NCBI GenBank assembly: GCA_029856155.1
Contig: JAHQWL010000022.1
Coordinates: 1-55,296 of the forward strand
Length of the DNA stretch: 55,296 bases
Reading direction: 5' to 3'
From: Promethearchaeia archaeon
GTDB taxonomy: Archaea > Asgardarchaeota > Lokiarchaeia > Sigyniarchaeales > SOKP01
A program made the position numbers and the translations under genes. This document shows positions 42,687 to 50,040 of the stretch, piece by piece (positions within the stretch are counted from its first letter, which is position 1; each line of letters starts with the position of its first letter). The notes under the pieces were generated by a model, which worked only from the letters and a program-made list of their open reading frames with translations, did no database searches and was not told the origin of the DNA.

Positions 42687-45600
42687 TTTATGGAGTAGTG
42701 TTTTGGTTATTGGAGGAGGAATCTCAGGGATACAAGCGTCCTTAGATCTAACCAAGTTAGGTTTTAAAGTATATTTAGTTGAAATTAAACCAACAATTGG
42801 GGGAACTATGGCCCAATTAGATAAGATATATCCTACTCTTGATTGTAGTTTATGCATCTTAGCTCCAAAAATGGTTGATGTATATAGAAATCCAAATATT
42901 GAATTATTTACTTATTCTTATGTTAAAAACATTAGAGGGACTCCTGGTGATTACACAATAACAATTATTAAAAAGCCAAGATATTTAAAAGAAGATCTCT
43001 GTAAAGGATGTGGGGATTGTGAAGAAATTTGTCCCGTTAGAGGAATTCCTAGTGAATTTGATACTCATTTAAAAACTCGAGGTGCTATATATATTCCTTT
43101 TCCATCTTCAGTACCCCCAATATATCTCATTGATGAATCAAAATGCATATATTTAAATTATAGAATATGTGGACTTTGCGCTAAAGCTTGTAATTCCGAA
43201 GCAATAGATTTTTTACAAAAACCAGAAGAAATTAAGGTGAAAGTAGGGGCTATTATTATTGCAACAGGATATAATCAAGAAATGCCAGAAGTTTATAATT
43301 CTTTTGCTGGTTCTTCCCCTAATGTTTTATCTAATATGCAATTTGAGCGTCTTTTATCAGCAAATGGGCCTACTGGTGGTAAAATTATAAGATTAGATGA
43401 TAAGAAACATCCTCATTCAATTGGTTTTATACAATGTGTAGGTTCTAGAAACGTTCATCATCCTGAATGTAAAAAATATTGTTCTGCCATATGTTGTATG
43501 AATTCGGCTAAAGAAGCAATAGTTGTCAAAGAACATGATCCAAGCATTGATTGTTATATTTTTAATACAGAAATCAGAGCAAAAGGTAAAAATTTTTATG
43601 AATTTATCGAAAAAAGTAAGATTGAATATGATGTCAAATATGTAAACGGTCATGTTTCATATATTAAAGAAAATTTAGATAACGGAAAATTAAAGTTATA
43701 TTTCGAAGATATTGATACAGGAAAAGTTGGAACTTTTGAAGTTGATATGGCCATATTAGCTAGTGCACTATCTCCCCCTCCTTCTTATTATAAGCTATTA
43801 AGGAAACTCAGTTTGGATTGTGATGATTTAGGTTACATTAGTGAAAGGGACATAATTTTACTTGAAAAAAAGAATATTTTCGTAACTGGCTATTCTAGAA
43901 AACCCAATGATATTCAAATGGCTGTTGCTGAAGGTTCTGCTTGTGCAGCTAAAATTAGTGAGAAATTGTCTCCTGTCAGATTTCAAAATATTATACAATT
44001 GAAATATCCTCCAGAAATACCAGTAAAACCGGAAGATGAGCCTCGTGTAGGTATTTTAGTTTGTCGGTGTGGTATTAATATCGGGGGTATCGTTAATGTT
44101 CCCGAAGTAGTAGATTATGTTTCTAAATTACCATATGTTGTCCATGTTGAAGAAAACATGTATTCTTGTAGTTCTGATTCACAAGAGCGGATTAAAGAAC
44201 TAATTATAAAATACAATCTTAATAGATTTATAGTTGCTTCTTGTACCCCGCGAACTCATGAACAACTTTTTAAAAATACTCTAAGAGAAGTAGGATTAAA
44301 TCCATTTTTATTTGAACTAGTAAACATAAGAAATCAAGATTCATGGGTCCATCAAAATGAACCTGAAAAGGCTACTAAAAAAGCATGTGATTTAATAAGA
44401 ATGCACTTAGCGAAGGTAATTAATTTAAAGCCATTAGAAACTATTAAAGAAAAAGTTGATAAATCATCTTTAATAATTGGTGGTGGAATTGCAGGAATAA
44501 CCACTGCACATAATTTGGCAAATCAAGGATTTGAAATATACCTTGTAGAGAAGAAATCCTCTCTTGGAGGTAACGCTCTTGAGTTTATTGATTTATACTA
44601 TATACCTATTACGAAAAATGAAATTTTACAGAAAATTTATGATTTGAAAAACAAATCTGGTATTCATATTTTATTAAATTCAGAAATAGATGATATTCAA
44701 GGTTATGTTGGAAATTATCAAGTAAAAGTTAAAAATGTTCATGATAGTTCAAAATATACAAAATTCAATGTAGGTACAATAATAGTATCTACGGGAACTA
44801 AACAAATAAAAACGAATAGATGGATGGATTTATCGGAAAAATATCCTAATCGTTTACTTACTCAAACAGAATTAACTGCATTAAATGATGAAGATGTCCC
44901 TGTATTTAAAGATGCTACAATAATATTGTGCGTAGATCAAAGAAGTGACGAATTTAATAGGGGAGATAATATAAAACCTTATTGCTCAAATATCTGTTGC
45001 GGTGTAGCATTAAAGAATATTGAAAAATTATTGAATATCAATCCTAAAGCACATATTCACATTTTATATAGAGAATTTCAATTCTCAGATTTAAATGCTG
45101 AAAATCTATGGCGAGGTCTTCGAAAGAAAGTAACTTATGAAAGATATCGTTCAATTGATGATATCAAAATTAGTGATGAAAATCATAACTTCCATATCTT
45201 ATATAATAATATTGGCGCACAAACAAATATAGAATATGATACTGATTTATTAATATTAGCTACTCCAAAAGTTCCTACTGATGATACAAAACAATTAGCA
45301 AAAATGTTAAAAGTATCAACAAATGTAGATGGCTTTTTCTTAGAAGCTGATGCAAAACTTAGACCAATTGATTTTGCTACAGAAGGAATTTTCCTTTGTG
45401 GAGGAGCTCATTGGCCAAAATGGATTGGTGAAAGTATAATTCAAGCTTATGCTGCTGCTGGAAGAGCAGCAATAATAATGGTTAAAGGGGAAATAGAAAC
45501 TGAATGCATTACTTCTTATGTAAATGAAGAAAAATGTATAGGATGCGGTAATTGTACTGAGATTTGCCCCTATAATGCAATTGAATTGGTTGAAATCTGT

Positions 45601-45792
45601 AAAGAGATCGGTTTGTATAATATATCTATGAAAAAGGCTCATATAATTAGTGCTGTTTGTAAGGGGTGCGGAGCTTGTGTTGTGGAATGTTCAGTGGGGG
45701 CTATTAACCAAAATCATTTTAGTAAATTTCAAATTAACAAAATGATTGATTTATTACCAAGCTTAGATATAATTGATTATGAAATTGTTTAA
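42679..45792 (+). CDS. hdrA: Double HdrA (HdrA-HdrA fusion), FAD and 4Fe-4S protein
   Basis: 1037 residues, two HdrA-like flavoprotein modules in one chain. Module 1: FAD loop IGGGISG (11-17), TLDCSLCILAPKM (Cys56, 59), ferredoxins CKGCGDCEEICP and CIYLNYRICGLCAKAC, the second with a widened first spacing. Module 2 starts near 455 with VCRCGINIGG, then CTPRTHE, a second FAD loop IIGGGIAG (about 597) and C-terminal ferredoxins CIGCGNCTEICP and CKGCGACVVECS. HdrA is the bifurcating flavin subunit that sends electrons to ferredoxin and heterodisulfide. A covalent dimer lacking the N-terminal domain in module 1 is unusual; module 2 lacks the inserted ferredoxins. Confidence 0.88.
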   Translation: MSSLWSSVLVIGGGISGIQASLDLTKLGFKVYLVEIKPTIGGTMAQLDKIYPTLDCSLCILAPKMVDVYRNPNIELFTYSYVKNIRGTPGDYTITIIKKPRYLKEDLCKGCGDCEEICPVRGIPSEFDTHLKTRGAIYIPFPSSVPPIYLIDESKCIYLNYRICGLCAKACNSEAIDFLQKPEEIKVKVGAIIIATGYNQEMPEVYNSFAGSSPNVLSNMQFERLLSANGPTGGKIIRLDDKKHPHSIGFIQCVGSRNVHHPECKKYCSAICCMNSAKEAIVVKEHDPSIDCYIFNTEIRAKGKNFYEFIEKSKIEYDVKYVNGHVSYIKENLDNGKLKLYFEDIDTGKVGTFEVDMAILASALSPPPSYYKLLRKLSLDCDDLGYISERDIILLEKKNIFVTGYSRKPNDIQMAVAEGSACAAKISEKLSPVRFQNIIQLKYPPEIPVKPEDEPRVGILVCRCGINIGGIVNVPEVVDYVSKLPYVVHVEENMYSCSSDSQERIKELIIKYNLNRFIVASCTPRTHEQLFKNTLREVGLNPFLFELVNIRNQDSWVHQNEPEKATKKACDLIRMHLAKVINLKPLETIKEKVDKSSLIIGGGIAGITTAHNLANQGFEIYLVEKKSSLGGNALEFIDLYYIPITKNEILQKIYDLKNKSGIHILLNSEIDDIQGYVGNYQVKVKNVHDSSKYTKFNVGTIIVSTGTKQIKTNRWMDLSEKYPNRLLTQTELTALNDEDVPVFKDATIILCVDQRSDEFNRGDNIKPYCSNICCGVALKNIEKLLNINPKAHIHILYREFQFSDLNAENLWRGLRKKVTYERYRSIDDIKISDENHNFHILYNNIGAQTNIEYDTDLLILATPKVPTDDTKQLAKMLKVSTNVDGFFLEADAKLRPIDFATEGIFLCGGAHWPKWIGESIIQAYAAAGRAAIIMVKGEIETECITSYVNEEKCIGCGNCTEICPYNAIELVEICKEIGLYNISMKKAHIISAVCKGCGACVVECSVGAINQNHFSKFQINKMIDLLPSLDIIDYEIV

Positions 45793-45807
45793 TTGGGGGG
45801 ATTTATC

Positions 45808-46284
45808 CTGTTAAAAATAAAAAAAAAGCTAAAAAATGGATTTGAACCCAATATTTTAGTTTTTTGCTGTAATTGGTGTAGTTATGCTGGTGCAGACTTA
45901 GCAGGTGTTTCGAGGTTCCAATATCCCCCAAATATTAGAATTATTAGGGTCATGTGTTCTAGTAGGGTTGATCCTACATTCATTCTACGAGCTTTTAATA
46001 ATGGAATAGATGGAGTATTAATTATTGGATGCCATATGGGTGATTGTCATTATATGAAAGGATTTGAATACACTCAAGTTAGAATGGATCATTTAAAAAA
46101 ATTAATAAAATATATTGGAATTGAAGCAGATCGATTTGAACTGCACTCTATTTCTGCCAGTGAGGGAAAGCAATTTTCTGAATTAATTAAAAATTTTACA
46201 AAGACAATTAAAGAATTTGGAGAATTAAGAATCCCTAAAAAACCTGGTATATTTGAATTCGAATATAATTGTAAAAAGAATTAA
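45808..46284 (+). CDS. mvhD: MvhD-like 2Fe-2S subunit, predicted CTG start
   Basis: 158 residues from CTG 45808; the TTG at 45793 directly abuts the previous stop and has no ribosome-binding site, whereas GGGGGGA lies six bases before CTG. FCCNWCSYAGADLAG, VMCSSRVDPTFI and IIGCHMGDCHYMKGF carry the five conserved MvhD cysteines that bind a 2Fe-2S cluster. MvhD links the hydrogenase (or another electron donor) to HdrA. It follows the double HdrA by 15 bp. Confidence 0.82.
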   Translation: MLKIKKKLKNGFEPNILVFCCNWCSYAGADLAGVSRFQYPPNIRIIRVMCSSRVDPTFILRAFNNGIDGVLIIGCHMGDCHYMKGFEYTQVRMDHLKKLIKYIGIEADRFELHSISASEGKQFSELIKNFTKTIKEFGELRIPKKPGIFEFEYNCKKN

Positions 46285-46299
46285 TAAAAAGGAATTATA

Positions 46300-47430
46300 A
46301 TGACCGAATTAGCTTATAAGAAACTTTTACAAAACGAAGTAAAAACATTTGAAGATCTTAAAAATGAAATAATTGATGGTAATAAATGCTGTGCATGTGC
46401 TGCTTGCATAGCATATTGCGAAAGTCAAGGTTTTGATGTTATTGAAATGAAGGGAGATAATCCTGAGTTTAAATCAGAAAAAAGTGTTGAAAATTGTACT
46501 AAATGTGGTGTCTGTTATTATATTTGTCCTCAAACTAAAGTATTATTAAAACAATTAAATGAAATTTATGGTATTGAAGATAATATTGGAAAAGTTGTTA
46601 AAATTCTTGCTGCTAAAACAACAAATACTGGATTAGAAAAAGTTGGACAAGATGGAGGGGTTGTTTCAGCAATTCTAACATATTTATTTGAAAAACATAA
46701 AATTGATGCCGCTATTGTTTCGGAATTTGACCAAAATTTTAAGCCCGTTCCAAAAATTATATTTGATAAAGAGGATTTATTTAAATCCGCAGGTACACGT
46801 TATTCTATTTCTCCTCAAATATTCCCTTTAAAAAATTTATACACCATACCGAAAAAAATTCTTATCAAGAAGGAGATATTTGATATTGATGAGCTAAGAA
46901 TAGCATTTATTGGAACTCCTTGTCAATGTAGGGCTGTTAATAAAATGAAATTTTTACATGTTAAACCAGCTCATGTCATTAAATATATTATAGGCCTTTT
47001 CTGTTTTGAGAATTTTATTTATGACAAATTATATGATATTTTAAAAAGAGAAATAAAAGTTGATCCTACTAATATCAAGAAAACTTGGATAAAAAAGAAT
47101 TTCTTTATCCAAACCAAAGATAATAAAGAATTCGAAATCGATATAAGAACTCTTAATCCCGCAGTAAGAAATAATTGCCATGAATGTGATGAATTCACGG
47201 GAAGATTTACAGATATTAGTGTTGGGGCATCCGGAGCACCAGAAGGATATTCTATGATACTAATTAGAACTGATAATGGTAAGAAGGTAATAAATAATAT
47301 GCTTTCAAAAGGGATAATTGAGCAATTTATTGTTCCATCTAACAGAACTATTGAGTGGAAGAATAAAAAATTGGAGTGGTATAATAAATTAATTTCCTTA
47401 AAGATCCGAAATCAAACTAATATGAACTAA
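46300..47430 (+). CDS. FrhB/FdhB-like flavin and 4Fe-4S subunit
   Basis: 376 residues. CCACAACIAYC and CTKCGVCYYICP are the ferredoxin-like clusters; VGQDGGVVSAILTYLFE and IAFIGTPCQCRAVNKMKF and CHECDEFTGRFTDISVGASG are FrhB domain motifs. It resembles the N-terminal part of the FrhB-TrmB fusion at 36356 but has no regulator domain. It should bind FAD and transfer electrons from F420H2, NAD(P)H or formate dehydrogenase to HdrA through MvhD. It closes the operon that starts at 41215. Confidence 0.85.
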   Translation: MTELAYKKLLQNEVKTFEDLKNEIIDGNKCCACAACIAYCESQGFDVIEMKGDNPEFKSEKSVENCTKCGVCYYICPQTKVLLKQLNEIYGIEDNIGKVVKILAAKTTNTGLEKVGQDGGVVSAILTYLFEKHKIDAAIVSEFDQNFKPVPKIIFDKEDLFKSAGTRYSISPQIFPLKNLYTIPKKILIKKEIFDIDELRIAFIGTPCQCRAVNKMKFLHVKPAHVIKYIIGLFCFENFIYDKLYDILKREIKVDPTNIKKTWIKKNFFIQTKDNKEFEIDIRTLNPAVRNNCHECDEFTGRFTDISVGASGAPEGYSMILIRTDNGKKVINNMLSKGIIEQFIVPSNRTIEWKNKKLEWYNKLISLKIRNQTNMN

Positions 47431-47465
47431 AGATATAAATTCATCTTAATTATTATTTTTATTTT

Positions 47466-47536
47466 TCTGAAATCCCATGCAATGGGTAAGTTTCCTCTTA
47501 ACTAACATTTTTTTAAGAGGATCATTCTTTTTCAGA
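47466..47536 (-). ncRNA. Candidate SECIS element in the 3' untranslated region of the Sec-HdrA gene
   Basis: Directly after the TAA stop. An outer helix TCTGAAA/TTTCAGA (47530-47536 with 47466-47472) encloses two hairpins: a 9-bp stem TCCTCTTAA/TTAAGAGGA (47513-47521 with 47493-47501), preceded by ATGA and topped by an 11-base loop opening with AAAAA, and CCCAT-TGC-ATGGG (47474-47486). ATGA before a long stem with A's in the apical loop recalls the eukaryotic SECIS core; Lokiarchaeal SECIS have been described as intermediate. It could instead be a terminator between convergent genes. Confidence 0.5.
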
Positions 47537-49573
47537 TTATGTTGTAAAAGGAGCTAACGCTTCGATCTTTTTCCAAATAAGTTCAATGGATTCAATATAT
47601 TCTTCCTTATATTCAAGTTCAGTACTACAAATTCCTTTTATCTCTTCAGTAATTTGCTTATCTCTATAATATTTAAGATCAATTGCTCTGGCGGGGCATG
47701 ATGATACACAAACTCCACAACCTTTACATTTTAAATCGTCTACTTCAGCTATATTCCTTCCATTAACTTTTATTGCTTTATAATTGCAGAGTTTTTCACA
47801 TCTATGACATCCCATACATAGATTTTCATTTATTTCAGCTATGATTAATTCTTGAGTTATTTTATCTTTAGAAAGTAAAGTAGATGCTTTACTTGCTGCA
47901 GCTAATGCAGTTGATACGGTGTAAGGGATATTTTTAGGTCCCGCAGCACAACCACATATATAAATACCCAAATTATTTGTCTCTTGAGGTTTTAGGCATC
48001 CATGAACTTCAGTTAAAAACCCATTTATATCTTTAGCAATACCTAAAGTCTCAACAATTTGTGTTATTTTCTTAGAAGGAACCATACCAGTAGATAATAC
48101 AACTAAATCGGTATTCATTGTTATAAAATCATTTGTTAATGTCGAAGAAGCTGTAACTTTTATTTTTTTTAAGTCAGGAACTTCTCGAACATTCCCTACT
48201 TTTCCTCGAATCATTATTATCCCCGCTTCTCTCGCTTTTCTATAATATTCTTCATTCCCTTTATCCCATGTCCGCATGTCTATATAAAAGATAACAATTT
48301 CAATCTCAGGATATTCTTGTTTTAACAATTGAGCATTTTTGAGTGCAACATTACAACATACTCCTGAGCAATAGGGATTTCCGTGTAAGGATCTTGAACC
48401 TACGCATTGAATCATTGCGACTGATTTTGGGATTTTTCCATCAGAAATTCTACATACATGGCCCCCAGTTGGTCCCACTGGACTTAACATACGTTCTAAT
48501 TCTATTTGGGTAATTACATCAGGATAAATACCATATTTATATTCATTATTTTTCAAAACTGGATATTCATCCCAGCCCGTGGCGATAATTACTGCTCCAA
48601 CTTTTATATTTATATATTCTGAGGTCTGTTCTAAATCAATAGCGTCTGCAGGACAAATTCTTTGACAACTTTTGCAATCAATACAAACACTCTTATCTAT
48701 TAAAGCAATTTTAGGAACTGCTTGGGGAAAAGGTATGTAAATTGCTCCTCGTTCCCCCATACCTCTGTCAAATTCGTTAGGTACTTTTATTGGACATTTA
48801 GTTGTACATAATCCACAACCCGTACACTTACTTTCATTAATATATCGAGCTTTTTTGTGTATTTTAACATTATAATTTCCAGGGTTGCCACTAAATTTAC
48901 TTACCTCACTATAAGTAAGTAATGTTATATTTGGATGTTTTGACGTACTAACCATAATAGGTGCTAAAACTCATATAGCGCAATCGTCTGTAGGATAAAT
49001 TCGATCTAATTGTGCCATTTTTCCCCCAATAGTGGCTTCTTTTTCAACTAAATAGACGGGAATTCCTTGATTGGCTAAATCTAATGCTGCATTCATCCCT
49101 GCAATACCAGCGCCGATAATTAATACCGATTTTTCTACTGATAGTTTTTTAAAAGGTATTATTTCTAATTCTCTAGCACGATTTATTCCTGCTTGCACTA
49201 ACCTTATAGCTTTTTCAGTAGTTTTTCTCTTATTTCCCGAATAAGTAAATGAGCAATGTTCACGAAGATTAACCATTTGGAAGTAATATGGGTTTAATCC
49301 TGCTTCAACTAAGACTAATCGATACGTGGATTCATGAATTTTAGGTGTGCAAGCTGCAACAACCACCCGATTTAAGTCTAAATCTAAAATATCGTTTTTG
49401 ATAATTTTTTGTCCTGGATCGCTACAAGTAAAATCATTTACTCTAGAAACAATAACGTTTGGAAGGGCTTCAACATAATCTCTAATAAGATCACAATCGA
49501 TAGAAGCACTAATATTAACTCCTCATCTACAGATATACACTCCAATTCTTACCATGGTCTGTATCTCAGACAT
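47537..49573 (-). CDS. hdrA: HdrA selenoprotein with two predicted selenocysteines
   Basis: 678 codons from ATG 49573, seven bases after AGGTGA's T. Two in-frame TGA codons interrupt it: codon 17 (49525-49523) in VYIC-R-TGA-GVNI, and codon 201 (48973-48971) in DDCAI-TGA-VLAPIM. The double HdrA in this window reads C at both places (VCRCGINI and DCSLCILAPKM). So both TGA replace conserved cysteines; Sec at the second site is known for HdrA of Methanococcus. FAD loop IIGAGIAG, inserted ferredoxins CTGCGLCTTKCP and CIDCKSCQRICP, and C-terminal CMGCHRCEKLC and CKGCGVCVSSCP are intact. It is the bifurcating flavin subunit, encoded convergent to the FrhB operon. Confidence 0.85.
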
Positions 49574-50040
49574 TTAATTCACCTATTAAAATATCACCAA
49601 CTATTAATAATGACATACTAAATTCATAAAATTGAAAGAACTGAAAATTTGAAAATGAATAAAATGCATTTTATTTTGTGCTATTCAGATTAAATGATGA
49701 TTTTAAGTAAATTTAAAAAATATGATAAGAGGAATTTTAATTATTTGACAAAATTTTTAGTCTTTTTTTGACTTAATGTACGAATCTGAACTTTGCATAA
49801 TTATTTTCTTACAGAGAGTTTATCACTTTCATGATAGATATTAGGACTTTTCTAACACCTTTCTGACTATATCCGAATACATAAAATGGGAAAAAGATCA
49901 TACTTATATACTTTGACAATAATATTTATCATAGAGATCATAAAGTTAATCAAAATAGTCATAGTTATTTTTGAATTTAAAATTAGTTTTTCTATTAAAA
50001 GTATATAATATAATTTATTTGAAAAAAAGGGAATTGAATT
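49574..50040. other. Divergent regulatory region between Sec-HdrA and HTH-HdrA genes
   Basis: 467 bp without genes. It contains TTTGACAAA (49744-49752) and TTTGACAA (49912-49919), the same motif as in the 40.4-41.2 kb region. The HTH-HdrA protein encoded next door is a candidate to bind here. Confidence 0.5.
49744..49919. promoter_or_regulatory. Two TTTGACAA motifs in the hdrA divergent region
   Basis: TTTGACAAA at 49744-49752 and TTTGACAA at 49912-49919. By base composition such an 8-mer is expected about 0.1 times in 1.3 kb of regulatory DNA (both strands); four copies occur in the two regulatory gaps of the cluster. Confidence 0.35.

Noticed and set aside
48971..48973. Reading the TGA as the end of one gene and 48955 as the start of another
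   Set aside because: The two halves are in the same frame, the TGA replaces a conserved Cys, and a second TGA does the same further upstream; a split gene or pseudogene explains this less well.
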